The notes beneath the pieces are model-generated. The model was not told the origin of the DNA. It saw only the letters and a list, made by a program, of their open reading frames with translations, and searched no databases. This document shows, in pieces, positions 1 through 12,036 of a DNA stretch of 64,000 nt. The DNA comes from Cygnus atratus (Eukaryota; Chordata; Aves; Anseriformes; Anatidae). The position numbers and the translations under genes are program-made. The stretch is taken from assembly GCF_013377495.2 (NCBI RefSeq), contig NC_066382.1, positions 3,348,001 through 3,412,000 on the forward strand. The letters are read 5' to 3'. Numbering within the stretch: the first letter of the stretch is position 1; each line of letters begins with the position of its first letter.

Positions 1-3000
1 GACCAGGGACTTGCACAAAGTCTCTGAGCAACTACACTATGTTTCCTCTCACTTAATCTTGAAGAGTTTTTATGAAAGAAGGCTTCAGTATAAAAGTAAA
101 GCTTCTTTAGAGCATTACAAAGATTTTGAACTACAGTAGACTTACGTAGAGCAATACACTGCATTAATGTTAGGATGCCAATGCTATTAGGAAAGCAGTA
201 GTTGAAATTTCACGTGTGAAGTACTTAGAAGTGAACTCAAAAGAGGGACACGCTATTAGCGAAATGACCGGCAAAAAATGTGTGTTTTATTGAACACCCA
301 TATTGCAACTGATGATAACATCTACATAACGGAAAGCAATCCAGCAGAGATGCAAAAGCTTCTTCCTTCAACATTTAACATAAAAGAGTAACTTCGCATA
401 ACCTGAAGGCACGTAGAGCTTACTTCTGTTGTTTCTTTATATAAAAGCCAATTTCAAAATGATTTACAAATTACAACAAGCTGTGACATAAGCTTTGAGA
501 TAAATGGTTGTTACGAACAGAGTAGCTCTTTTGACAGATAGCACTACCTTCCTGTATAGACTTGGGTATATCCTCCCTCTGAATTTGTACAAACTACAAA
601 ACTATGTCTTTTTAAGTTTTGTAGGTACATTCCACTGAAGAATATATTAAGTCAAATCTGTTTTAAAAAGGGAGTAAGTATTCTCAGACAAAAGTAGCAA
701 GAACTGATCTATATTCAGCCATATACATAGCCTAGAGGTACCCAACATGTAACAGCCAGAATTATTCTGCTAATCAGCCAAATCCATCAAATTCAGCGGT
801 GACGAAGATCAAAGCTACCAGGAGAAACAGCTGGGACAGTCAAAACTGAAATTAGAAGGCTGATTTCACACTGTTAGCACATCGTGGGGAGGTAGACTAG
901 TGCAAAGAACTGGAAGACCTATAGATAACAGTCTTAAGACCTTAAGAATTTGCTGGTCAGATTCTCCTGAGAGCAGAATTTTTATATTTAACCTTTTCAT
1001 GTGACTTGAAGCAAAATCGGCTTCAGAGCTCCTCAGTCAACTGAAAAGTTAAATTTTTGGTATCCGTGCTTTTAAGTGTTTGTAGTAAAATTACCAAGCA
1101 GCTTGACAAGTGTTTTCTCGATCATGAGGCTGTTTTTTCTTCATGGTGTGAAGTGTTGCCAGTTGCATCCCTGTTAGCCTACAAGCATATGACTAGGATG
1201 AATTCAGGGCTTTAGCAGGCAATCAGCCCTCACAGCAAATTCACCCAGTGTAAACGCTTCGGTTAATGACTGCTAGTATAGTTCGTTTCTGTTTAATCAG
1301 AAAGCCTCCATAAACTGCAACGTGAGGAGAAAGCAATCTGATCCTTCTGTTCATATAGCTCCCAGCACGACAAAAACACCAAGTACCTACCGAACTTTCA
1401 GTAGATTTGCTGGCAACTTCTGCTACAAGTCTAGTTAAGAGAAGGACATATGGCACCTCCATGCCCCGGAAAGACAGAGGTCTGCACAAGAACAAGGAAA
1501 GAAATTGGAATGAATTATTAATGACAGAAGTTAAGCTTTCCCTTTGCGAAGGAACTTTTGCCAACACATTCCTTTTATTTGATTGCAAAGGCCTTTAAAT
1601 TAAATATGCTGGGGGGGATGACTTACCTTGGTTCAAGACACAGATTTGAGACATTCAGAGTTCTCCCTCCAGCTGCAGAAGGGCAGATTTCTGGCTATGG
1701 CAGACTGCGGTTGCTAAGAAACAAGGAGCCTTATCAGTCTGCTCCAAACTGGGCCACGCAGAGACTGTTCCACACCCAGGATCTGAAAATCAATGTGATT
1801 GCAATAGAACAGTTACTGCCTGGCACCACCACTGATAAGCCTCCCCGCAGATACAGACTCCTCTGGCTGCAGCATTGAACTGTGATGGATTTGTATCAGG
1901 ACAGAGAGCACATGCCACTTTGAAAAGGCAATACCGCAATTAATTTTTCCCATGACAGCACAGCCATGAAGCATTAATGAAGTCTGTCTGCTAATAAGCA
2001 GTATTTCTCAACTGCCTGAACGCAGACCTCCTTAATGTGGAAGAGAACACTGCCTGCTACAAGCCTTGCTCCCCACCTCCACTTCTCACACAGAACTCCA
2101 CACAACCTGGAGAAGGCCCACACTTGTTAAATTGTCCTCCGAAACTAAGGAGTGCTATGTCACGCGTGGTCTGCATTGTTCAGACACTTCCTGGAGTACT
2201 GCAGTACCTGCCCAGCCTCTGGTGAATGCACGGCTGGATGCCACACCCAGCGCTCGCAGCTAGCATACCTGGCAGCTCCAGAAAAAGGCTTTCCTGTTGT
2301 AAATAAAACACGGGACAGGCAACTTCCTCTAACTGGAACTTAATAAGAGGAAAGCCAGCCTTCAGCTGTGGGGAAAAGCTCTTTAGTGAGTCATTTCACA
2401 GACTGACATTTGTCACTATTTTTGTCAGATAAAAATCCAGTGGATGAATTTCAAATTACTCTCAAATATGCATCGTAACCCTTGGCAAGCTGTTTAGCTG
2501 AAGAAGTCATTGAACAGTTTCTATGATTGATTTCCATTCAGCTTTTTAAAAATCACTTAAAGTATAACACACAGTGCCTAAACTTCAAAATAAGATTAGC
2601 CCAGCTCAGTGGGAAAACTCCTTATTATCCTCTGCAATCAGCTAAAAGCTTCATGATCAAGGACTGAAAATCCCGAAAGCCACACTCCAGTTTTACTGCT
2701 ACGAGTAACTTCTACAGCTAATGAGGATTTGAAGAGAGCAGGAAAGGCTTGCACTGACACGATACCTTTCGATTTAAACATAGCAAGGATGGCGATACAC
2801 GTATCTATTCTACAGTTAGGTTCACAAAACGCTGCCTGAAAATATATATATTTTTAAAAGCAATACCCGAGGTGACAAGATACCTCAAACGCAAACATCT
2901 GTTTTAACAAAAAGGTGAACGCATCTCAGCAGATGAAAGGAGACAACCTCTCTGGAGCGCAGCGCACACCTCCAGAAGCCAAGAACGCCTAGCTGAGAGC

Positions 3001-5926
3001 TTTGAAGGCAACGCTTTCTTCTTGAGCACATTTCGGCAGAACAGAAGCTACTTCTGACTCAGTAAGTGACTGCTGATGCAGGCGCGCTGCACTCATCGAG
3101 TTTGACAGAGAGCTTTCCTTGTGCATGGCAGTATAAGAGTACTTATATAAATGCTCTGAATAAATCTGTTTTAGATTACATGGGTGCAACCTTAACTCGT
3201 GCATTTAACCTTTTAAAAAATGTGGTGACTTTTTTTTTATGCCCTTCTACTGCAGTAAAAGTTAAGTAACACAACTTCAGGGTTTTTTCAAGGCATTCCA
3301 GCAGATTAACGTTAAAACAATCTTGAGGGTTTGCATACGGATGGATGGATGGATTTTAAAGCTTGCCTGATTACCTATCAGTTCACTACAACCCACCTTC
3401 AAAGTGAGATACCGCTTCTTGGTTGAGAAAGACTTCCTCTGGGGTAAATAGTTACAGTTGGTAAAGACATTTGCTGATAAATTGTTGTTTTGGAAGCTAC
3501 GCACAGATTTTTGTCAATACCCTATTACTATTATAATATCTGTAAATACTAGAGAATCAAATATGAAAAAGACATTTGTTTAAACAAGTATATTCTTGTT
3601 ACCTAGAAAAAACACTTATTTTCAGGAGCAAGTCATGTGAAACAAAACATTTGGGAAACTAGCCACTGCTAAGCGCCCGATCCTCCTGTTTGTAAATTAA
3701 AATAGCTGCACAGCAGGAGTTCAATATTGGTTACACTTCCACTCCGAAAATAAATTAAGATACTAATCAACAATCCTGCTGCATTTATAGGCAGATATTT
3801 GTTCACAGCCACTACTGATTGTAACAAACTAGAACACGTCCTGCAGCTGTTCCAGTAGAAATAGGACATGAGATCTATTTGCTCTCAAATCAAATTTTTT
3901 TCCCTGTGAGAGACAGAATATTTAAGCTTCATATATATATATTGTTTGTTGAACCGGCTTTGAATGCAGGAAAAGGAAGACAGGCGTGAACTAACTGCTT
4001 TAGAACTCCCGAACATATTAAACTTATGTTGGGTTTACTCAATTTACATTTTACTCCAGGTCCCAGAACCACTTCTTCACATCCTGCTGGATTCGCTTTC
4101 TGCCAGGAAAAATTGCAAGCCCTTAAGATAATATATAAATAACATCTGTCTGAATGAGGGAGAATTCAGGCCATGAAGGCAGCACTAGACAGCTACTTTT
4201 TCATTTAGGGTAATGCCCATGAAAGGTGTCAGACAGCACTAAGCATCCATATTCTTTATTTGCAATAATATGAAAAACACATCCAGTGTTCCTAAAGTAC
4301 GGTTGTGCCACACCTTGGCAAGGCTGCAAAGTGCTTCTGACTTGCACGTCAAAGAATAAATCAAGCACAGAACTTTGAAACAAGACAACAGCTTCAGGTA
4401 GGGATTTGTACTGTTAATTGGTCTCCCCTTGCAAAACCACAGAAATAACAACCCATTTTACTGCTTTCAGCCACAAGTCAATCAGAACCACTTTATTGCC
4501 AACCTGAATGATGTTTTTCACCGTAATTTTAACTTTAGCAAGTGAAAAACCCTAGAGCCTCTAAGATGTTCAGTACACACTGAAGACTAACCACACCTCG
4601 AATGAGATAGATGAGGTTTGAGTATTTAAATTAAGCACAGGAGTTTGATCGGGATCTGACACTTGCAGGAAAACAATTTTCAAGCTCTAAGAACGTTTCA
4701 TGTTTGGTAGTGTTTTCTCTTTGGAGTAAGGAAAAAAAAAAAAGGATAACATCATGCACAAACTGAAGCCCGAATTAGAACCTATTTATGCTTGAGATGC
4801 CAACAGTTATGAGAACACAGACATTTTAATTAAAACTAGTATTTCACACCAGAGTTCCACATTAGAAAGAAATCTCAAATCACTGTCAACTTGCATCTCA
4901 AGTGCCACAATACACATAAGCTAAGCATGTCAAGATTCACTAAGTAAACTCTTCTTCTTGTTGCCTTTTTAAAAATGGAAGCAATTCATGATGAATACTA
5001 AGCACTCAAAGTCTTTTTCCTCCCACTCCTGGAATCAAATGTCCTTTAATTAAACTTTAAGCCTATACCTTGTATACATACAGCTGTGCATCCATTATCT
5101 CTGTTGTACTGTCAGTATCTCTCTTGTTTCAAGTGCTGCAGGAGCTTTGTATGAGCAAGGCAATTTTTTCAAGTACAAGGGAAAAAAATGGCAGTAGAAA
5201 GAAACATTGCCTAAATTTCAGGTGGCTTTACAATTCACTTAGCAAATCAGAGTTTAAAACAGTATCACCCTCATTGCGCTGCCACGGCGCTTCTGAATTC
5301 TGATGTGACCTTGAATTAGCTGTGATAAAACAGCAGAGTATTAGAAAAGTCAAAATGCAGACTCACAAACCAACCTAAGCTCTCACTTACCAGCTCCTTC
5401 AGAGGCATGCTCTAGAACACTGCATCTTCCTCGGGTAACGCTGAAGGCTGATAATATGTGGCTGACTGCTAATTTCTCGTTGACACTGCAGGTGTTTCAC
5501 AATAAACCTGCACAGTAGAAGAACAGATGTGGGTTGTGCTTACAACAATCTTTCCTAAATTAAAGCTGAAGCAGGACTTGTTTTTCCAGCTTCCTTACCA
5601 TACACCTGTGAAAAGACCTACTATCCCTGCCCTTACATCCAAATGTTTGTATAATGCGCCAGCAACCAACAATTAAGACGACACACCTGCACAAGACAAT
5701 GAAGTTATCTGCTCTGAGCTAGGCTTTGCTTCAAAAGCAGTTACGTGCCTGGAACGCGCCTAGAGGAGACAGTGGTTAACACCAACATGTGCTGCTCCGT
5801 CAATACGCAGTAACACCTCCTGCTGTTACAACAGTCTTTGGAACTGTGAGCACAGATGAACAGTGTTGTAATTTGGTTGCCCATAGCGTAGCCACACACT
5901 GCAGGGGATGATCTTTTGGAAATGTG
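1..5926. other. AT-rich non-coding stretch, no gene identified
   Basis: This stretch has no open frame with recognisable protein similarity. It contains short AT runs and one GGAT microsatellite. Several isolated minus-strand splice-like signals exist: donor-like GTAAGT motifs reading leftward near 5,390 and 1,616, and an AATAAA on the minus strand near 284-289. They would fit introns and a 3' end of a minus-strand gene starting at the CpG island near 7.1-7.3 kb. I could not join them into a consistent protein, so no gene is called. Confidence 0.5.
3339..3354 (+). repeat. (GGAT)4 microsatellite
   Basis: Four perfect tandem GGAT units are read directly. The tract is short and probably of no functional weight, but it could be a length-polymorphic marker. 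Confidence 0.9.
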
Positions 5927-6545
5927 AATCATAGAATCATTAAGGTTGGAAAAGTCCTTCAAGATTATTTGGTCCAACAATCGTCCTACTAACTAATGTC
6001 GCCCACTAAACCATGTCCCCAAGCACCACGTCCAACCTTTCCTTGAACACCCCCAGGGACGGTGACTCCACCACCTCTCTAGGCAACCCGTCCCAATGCC
6101 TGACTGCTCTTTCTGAGAAGAAATGTCTCCTTGTTTCCAACATGAACCTCCCCTGGCACAACTTGAGGCCATTCCCTCTAGTCCTATCATGGGTTATCTG
6201 TGAGAAGAGGCCGACCCCCAGCTCCCCACCCCTTCCTTTCAGGCAGTTGCAGGGAGCAATGAGGTCTGCCCTGAGCCTCCTCTTCCCCAGACCAAACACC
6301 CCCAGTTCCCTCAGCCGCTCCTCACAGGACTTGTGTCCCAGGCCCTTCACCAGCCTCGGAGCCCTTCTCTGGACACGCTCCAGGGCCTCAATGTCAAAGT
6401 GAGGGGCCCAAAGCTGAACCCAGCACTCGAGGTGCGGCCCCACCAGAGCAGAGCACAGGGGGACGATCACCTCCCTGGCCCTGCCGGCTGCACGATTCCT
6501 GACACAACCAGGATGCCGCTGGCCTCCTTGGCCACACCACCGGCT
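5927..6545 (-). mobile_element. CR1 LINE, 5'-truncated, 3' end at the left
   Basis: On the minus strand this is the 3' part of a chicken-repeat-1 non-LTR retrotransposon. The left edge carries the inverted CR1 terminus (ATAGAATCATTAAGGTTGGAA on the plus strand). The minus-strand frame over 6,006-6,557 encodes the end of the reverse-transcriptase ORF. Hallmark peptides are EVIVPLCSALVGPHLE, ALERVQRRAPRLVKGL, CEERLRELGVF, DRTRGNG and LPREVVESPSLGVFKERLD. The frame stays open for about 180 codons up to the natural stop, so this copy is moderately young. The reading frame seems to shift near 6,510, and everything upstream in the element (endonuclease and most of the RT) is missing, as is usual for CR1. 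The right edge is approximate. It cannot transpose by itself. Confidence 0.93.
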
Positions 6546-7037
6546 CAATGTGCACACAGCTCAATTTGCTGGCTCCCCTCTCCAAACCAGCCCAATAAAT
6601 ATATATTTCAGAGATGCCCAGACGTGCTCGAGGTTTATCCATGAAAACAAAACACCAAAAACCCACCCAGAACCCCAGACAGCCTCAGACCGCCAGCAGC
6701 GCGACCCGCCGCGTTAGTTAATTACAACACACCCCAATTAACTTCCCCGGCACGGCGGGGAGGAGGCGACGCCGGGGGCAGGAGGCGCACAGCGGCCCTG
6801 AGGGGGGCGCCCGGTACCGGCAGCGGGCCTGTGGCCTCCCCCCGCCTCCTCGCCCCCCAGCTGCCCGCCCCCGGCCCCCAACAGCGTGGGCAGAGCCCCG
6901 GGGCTCGCCCCCATGCCCCCCGTCCCCTCGCCCCACGCCGTCCCCTCACCTCAGGGGGCGACCCCCGGGAGCACCGGCGGCAGGTTCCCTTTCGTACCCC
7001 CCGCCCTCAGGCGGCGCCCTGCCCGCTCCTTCTCGCG

Positions 7038-7056
7038 GCGCGCTGGGAGTTGTAGT
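7038..7056 (-). promoter_or_regulatory. ZNF143/THAP11-type motif (ACTACAACTCCCAGCG)
   Basis: On the minus strand the sequence reads ACTACAACTCCCAGCGCGC. This matches the ACTACA + NTCCCAG core of the SBS element bound by ZNF143 (Staf) with THAP11 in vertebrate CpG promoters. Recognition is by eye only. Confidence 0.7.
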
Positions 7057-7107
7057 TCCGCCGCCGGCCCGCTGCCCCGTTGTCCAGCGAGCGGCTCTCC
7101 GCGCCGA

Positions 7108-7127
7108 ACTACAAATCCCAGCAGGCC
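7108..7127 (+). promoter_or_regulatory. ZNF143/THAP11-type motif (ACTACAAATCCCAGCAGGC)
   Basis: The plus-strand sequence is a close match to the conserved promoter word ACTACAANTCCCAGCAGGC. It lies 52 bases from the inverted copy at 7,038-7,056, so the two form a divergent pair inside the CpG island. Confidence 0.75.
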
Positions 7128-7221
7128 CCGCGCCGCGCCCTACCTGTGCCGCCTCCCCGCAGGTAAATCCCCTCCTTCAGCCCTCTCCCGCAGCGCCTCC
7201 GCCAGCGCCGCTCCCCTTGCG

Positions 7222-7239
7222 CGCGATGCCTCATGGGAA
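7222..7239 (-). promoter_or_regulatory. weak SBS-like element
   Basis: The minus-strand sequence TTCCCATGAGGCATCGCG resembles the ZNF143 SBS consensus (YWCCCRNMATSCMYYRCR) with about two mismatches. It lacks the ACTACA extension seen in the other copies, so it is the weakest of the set. Confidence 0.4.
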
Positions 7240-7287
7240 AGCGAGTCCCGTGCCTGGAGACGGGCAAAGGAACGGGAGGGTCCTGGC

Positions 7288-7312
7288 ACTACAACTCCCG
7301 GCGTGCATCGCG
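7288..7312 (+). promoter_or_regulatory. full-length ZNF143 SBS with ACTACA extension
   Basis: The site starts ACTACAACTCCCGGCG and continues TGCATCGCG. It matches both the ACTACA flank and the TCCC...TGCATCGCG body of the consensus, with essentially one deviation, and is the strongest site in the island. It overlaps the candidate minus-strand first exon and lies just downstream of that exon's ATG. Confidence 0.75.
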
Positions 7313-7318
7313 CGGCTG

Positions 7319-7330
7319 CGGCCATTTTGA
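7319..7330 (-). promoter_or_regulatory. YY1-like site over a possible start codon
   Basis: The minus strand reads TCAAAATGGCCG, close to the YY1 word CAAGATGGCGGC. This word is often found just downstream of transcription starts and often contains the initiator ATG. The ATG here is the first codon of the open frame 7,325 to 7,144 on the minus strand. Confidence 0.5.
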
Positions 7331-9328
7331 GGGTTGCTGGGCGACGCAGACGCCCCAGAGGGATGAGGTGGGGGGGTGCTGCAGGTAGCTCAGGAGCTGA
7401 GCAGAGGCGAAAAGCGTCAATTTTGGGGGAAAAGGTGCTGAAGTGAGAGGCAAGGGCGAGTCCACTCGTCCCATGAGCCTTATACTAAGTAGGGGTTATC
7501 GTGACAAAATGCTTATATATTGTATTAAACACTTACCAGAGTAGGAACAAAAAGAGGCTACAGTGTGGCCAAACCCAGCCTCTCCACCTCACACCAGTAA
7601 CTTGATGTCATCTCCTTGCATCATCCTGATAACACCCTCCTGATAAGCGCTGGGCTTGCAAGGAAGTAAAGGAAGCCTTGAGAAACGCAGGGCAACGCTC
7701 ATTTTCCAGGATGACACCCACTGCCCACCTCAGCACGCTGCTATCGTCCTGTCTCGCCCTGACTAATTACCGCTGAAATGTGGCGGAAAGGGCAGAGCCT
7801 CCTGGCAAAACTCAAACTTGAAACAGCTGGCAAGATAAAAGCCGTACTTCTGATCTAAGGCTTCCTGCAGAGAAAGTTACTGAGCTCCTGAAGAGTGAAC
7901 TAAAAGTTGTTCCAAGTTTGACAGGACTGTACATTTTGTTACAAGGTTGAATTATAAAGCTTATAGGCGATGCCAAATGGGGACAGAAATCATTTTATCA
8001 CTTTATTTTTTGAATAAAAGATTCAAAAATATTTAAACTCTTTGAAAATTTATGGACAGTATAAAAAATATTTTTCCATTAAGAAGCTACCTATTTGAGT
8101 GTAATAAAGAATAAAAATATTTACCAATTACGTTCATATTCAGTTTTACTGAATATTTATATAACTGCTGAAACATGAAAACTAAATGACACTCTTTACA
8201 AATTCTGTAATCTGGATAGTTTAGAAGAACCACGACTTACTGTTTTTTGTTTGTTTAAAGGCCGTACAATGATTCAGATCAGAACCTAGTATCTCCAAGA
8301 AAGGCTGAAGTGCACTACTTGAGATGAAGGTCAAATGAATGAGCAGGAAAACTCCTCCACTTAACTTTTGATACAATGGTTCTAGTGTTTCTGCCACAAA
8401 GTGTGAACTTATGGTATAATAAAGTAGTACATCTTGCTTGAGAGAGATGAAGAGGACAGTGGGGAGACAGATTTGTTTGCTCTCTGTTCTTCTGTGTACA
8501 GCATCCCATGATACATGAAGTTCAGCTTCTGATAAAGAAATACACAGAGTAGCTGAAGGGTTGAAACTGCAAACAAATTATCACTGGTTTCACTTGTGGT
8601 TAGACAGAACTTGCAGAGATGCATAATTTGCACATTAGCGGAACGGTTAAAAAGGTTCTCAAATACCTTTGGATTCTGTGAGTTATTTGATGGGAAAACA
8701 TAAAATAGTAGGACAAAGTATTTTGACTTAAAAGCACTTCTTCATCTCAATATCAGATTTATGCTTCTCTCTTCAACAATTAAGTCTTCTGCTTTTTGTT
8801 TTGTTCACTAGTTATAAAACTTGTGATGACTTCACAGCCAGGAGAAGTATTTCTTGCTTTCTTAGCTGCGTATTGTGGTTTGCATTACTTTGTAAATATG
8901 TCGCTAGGAATTTGTTCTGCAGCTTCATAATCTTTTTGCAATCCCTTCTCTCTCCAGCCTTCTATCAACATTTCACAAAATAGGACACTTGGCTGAACAA
9001 ATAGTGTGACAGTGAGATTGGATTTTTTTTTTTAATTTTTATTTTTTGCTTAACAGATTCAATGCATGTAAGAGGCTGTGATTTAAATCTGATGAATAGT
9101 TTAGTAGTTAACACCCAAACTTACTACATTTCTCAATAACTAGAATAACGAGTTACTTCATAAAACTCAGTATCTGTACAACATATGCCTGTGCAGGGGA
9201 AGATTTGCTACTTTAAAGCTTATCGATGGAGACAGGAAAGGTAGAAATTGTGAGTTTTGAATTTAGGGTCAACAAACACTTTATAAGTCAGGAGAAAATT
9301 CTGCACTCTGACAGGCATGGCTAGTTCT

Positions 9329-9343
9329 TTATTATTATTATTA
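9329..9343 (+). repeat. (TTA)5 microsatellite
   Basis: Five perfect TTA units are read directly. The tract is short and no function is suggested. Confidence 0.85.
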
Positions 9344-12018
9344 CCTTTCCATAATTCAGAGGGCAGCACTGCTGTGAAATAAAATTGCTGGAAAAATTGT
9401 AGACATTGACAAAACAAATGAATACACTAAATATTTGTCTTTCTGGGTAGTCCCATAGTTATTGACACTGCAGCAGTAAAACTAAAGTGCAGTTCTTCAA
9501 AAGTACGTTCCTGCTCATGAACACACATTTCACCAGCACAAATAAGTAAATGGGACATAAGGTTCAAGCAGTTTTTTGCAGTGACCTTTCAATCTGAGCG
9601 TGGGGAAAAATTGGGATATTATGGAAAGTTTCATTGTTTGTGCAAAAAAATGCAAGCTACTATGACAATTAATTACATCCAGATACATGATTCACAAAGT
9701 CTTTTCAAAGGCTGACTACTATTCCTCAATACTGTTTTTAATTCAATACAGTAAGAATTATTTTATTCCGTTCAGCTCTGTTTATTAAGCTTTCCTCACA
9801 TAACATATGATGTTGGCAGACATCACTTTGCAGTGTTTTTAACTGTTGCGTATTCTTTTGAGTGCTTGATAGAAAATGTGTCAAAACTGCATTTCTTCAG
9901 TAGACTGAGAGTTATAAATTGCTTTAATATAAACAAGACCATTATTGCATGTTGCTTAACCGATAGATCTCACGACTCTGTTGTGAGGCTGTGAGAAAGG
10001 AGAACAAAATGCTCTTACAGATCATGTTATCTATTTTCTCTGCAGGTTATCCCAGTACATCTGCGTGACATGTGGGCATCCCCGACATCCGTATAGCTGC
10101 GAGGAAGCTGCCCCATCTCTGCTGTCTTTAGGGATACTTCAGCATCCCACAAGTTTAGTCTAGCCTTACTTCTGTATCACTTACATTAGATTTCTGTATT
10201 CGGCTTCCCGACTCATCTCTCTCGGTGCACAACTGCCCCTAATGCTTTTTGTCACTTATGGCTTCCTGATTTGTGGCTTTCAGCTATCGGATGAGGCAGT
10301 TACCAAGATTTCCTCTAACAAACAAAGCAAGCACGCTGGTCACCGTGCACATTACATAGCAGCTCAGAATCAAAGCAGAAAATACAGTGCACAGTTACCT
10401 GGGCAATGATTTTCTTCAGAGATTTCTGTTCTACGCCACAACTGCTCTTACAGAAATCTGCCAGAAAGATGTTCTGTAAGGCTGCTAAAGGCACACACGT
10501 GTGTAACCTGATTGCTGTCATCCAAGGCACAGAAAATTCCCAACTGCTTGCTGATGCTGCTCTCTGAAAGGATGCTTTGATAGATTTGGTGATGGGGATG
10601 AGACTAAAGGTTATTGTAGAAAGCTGGAATCCCCAGAGCATAGTCTATTCCTTATTTCTTTGACCAGTGACAATTTTCAGTGAATGCCATATCCTTAAGG
10701 AAAAAACTTGGAAAATTGATTTGCAGAGCATAACACAATCTGTATCCATGCTGACAAGTTTTCCCAGATCCAACCTACTATACTTCTAGTTAATTAAAGC
10801 ATTACTTTTTATATGTACTCCTATTCAAACTGCCCCAAATTAGTCATGATCTTTAATCTCCTGCTCTGAAATTCTGTTAGACTGTCTGTCCTGCCAGCCA
10901 GTGCCTCCAAATGACCCCATCTCAAATATCCAGGCTTTCTTTTCAGTAGGCAGTGCTCATTTCATATTGACAGTTGTGAAGGTCTGGTTTGGATCAAAGC
11001 AGTAATAGGAAGGCTTAAGCCTTTTCTTTTCCATATCAGCTTTAAATGGTAGAAGTCTAAGCTTGAAAGCTTTCTGCTCTTAAGAAGAATATACAAGATG
11101 TTTGTAAAATTTGTAACGACTCAAACAATGCATACCAGATGGTAAACGATACTCCATTTCGCAAATACATTTGCTCATCCTGTACTCTTCCTGGAAGATT
11201 ACCTGGATGACACACAGCAAGGCAGTCAAGCAGAAAGTTATTGCTCTTAAGCAGATATGACCTACATAACAGAAGTAAAAACATTAGTTGTCATCGTTTT
11301 ATGGTCTGCTAATCCAGTGGCAATATTTCTGTTGACTGGGGAAACATCTTGATATATTCGTGTCACATATAGCAGCCATTCAGGAGAACTATATTACCAG
11401 TGTAATTGGATAGATTGAGGTGGTTGTACAGTTAGCATCCTGGGAATACCTAACTGTTAATTGAGAAATATGAAGATGATTCCCTTGCTTCTCATTATCT
11501 GGGTTATGGGAATGAAACACCTTTTTGAGAAACACCAAAAAAAGCCAAAAGGTATTTCAAATTTTAGGCATTTGAAATAAAACATATGGGTCTGTCTGCT
11601 GCCGTGTGTGATGCTCCTATCAAGCAGAAGCCCAGGGGTGCTGGTGGGAAGGGGACTATTCCAGAACGATTTTCATGGACAGTTTGAAACTAATGTACTA
11701 CCACTAAAACAACTTGTTCTACTATTTCTTTTGAGCTGGGATTTTTAATAGCACCAGAAAGAACATGCATATCACTTGACTTTATTTTAATTACAAGTTT
11801 CCTTTACACATTTTTTTTCCCTTAAGGCAATGCTCTAGAAAGGAAAATTAAATTGCAAGCGCTTTTTATGGTAAACCCTGCAAGTTTTAGCAGAGAAGAT
11901 AAAATAAAAGCAGTCACAGGCTTGATCCACACAGGAGATATTTCCAGAGTTCAAAAGAACAAAACAGATGGGCATAATAGCTGTTTGTTTTACAGCAGGC
12001 TATGAGATAAGGATTCCA

Positions 12019-12036
12019 CAGACTACATGTAGTCTG
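12019..12036. repeat. perfect 18-bp palindrome
   Basis: CAGACTACATGTAGTCTG equals its own reverse complement with no spacer. Palindromes this long are uncommon by chance in 64 kb. The central ACATGT is the only suggestive word. Function is unknown. Confidence 0.9.

Larger units (their letters stand above)
7144..7325 (-). other. candidate first exon of an unidentified minus-strand gene
   Basis: An ATG inside a YY1-like word opens a frame of about 60 codons, starting MAAAARCTPGVVVPG. It is Ala/Arg-rich, as expected of any GC-rich island. It runs into a CACAG/GTAGGG donor-like site at 7,144/7,143 in phase 2. I do not recognise the peptide. The whole stretch could equally be 5' UTR, and no downstream exon could be joined with confidence. 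Confidence 0.25.
6700..7450. promoter_or_regulatory. CpG island, probable bidirectional promoter
   Basis: This is a dense run of CG dinucleotides in an otherwise AT-rich region, strongest at about 6,760-7,330. No TATA box is visible. It carries several ZNF143/THAP11-type motifs and a YY1-like site, all typical of TATA-less housekeeping promoters. Donor-like sequences face outward on both strands: GCAG/GTAAAT after 7,162 on plus, and CACAG/GTAGGG after 7,144 on minus. That suggests divergent transcripts with overlapping first exons. The genes driven from it are not identified: no recognisable coding exon was found to either side. Confidence 0.75.

Noticed and set aside
774..830. Minus-strand frame LFLLVALIFVTAEFDGFG then stop, with an AATAAA about 490 bases downstream
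   Set aside because: It is a short hydrophobic frame, not identified. The acceptor is modest, and there is no link to other exons.
4051..4099. Minus-strand terminal exon candidate reading KRIQQDVKKWFWDLE then stop, after a CCTGGCAG acceptor
   Set aside because: The peptide looks protein-like, but I could not identify it or join it in phase to any upstream exon; 15 codons can be chance.
5391..5507. Minus-strand internal exon candidate with a good acceptor (TTCTTCTACTGTGCAG) and donor (CTG/GTAAGTG)
   Set aside because: The frame joining the candidate 7.1 kb first exon ends in TGA a few bases before the donor, and the alternative ATG gives only MPLKEL. No consistent gene results; it may be a 5'-UTR exon.
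6006..6557. 183-codon minus-strand open frame as a host gene
   Set aside because: Its peptides (RVQRRA, CEERLRELG, DRTRGNG, REVVESPSL) are CR1 reverse-transcriptase C-terminus, so it is part of the mobile element.
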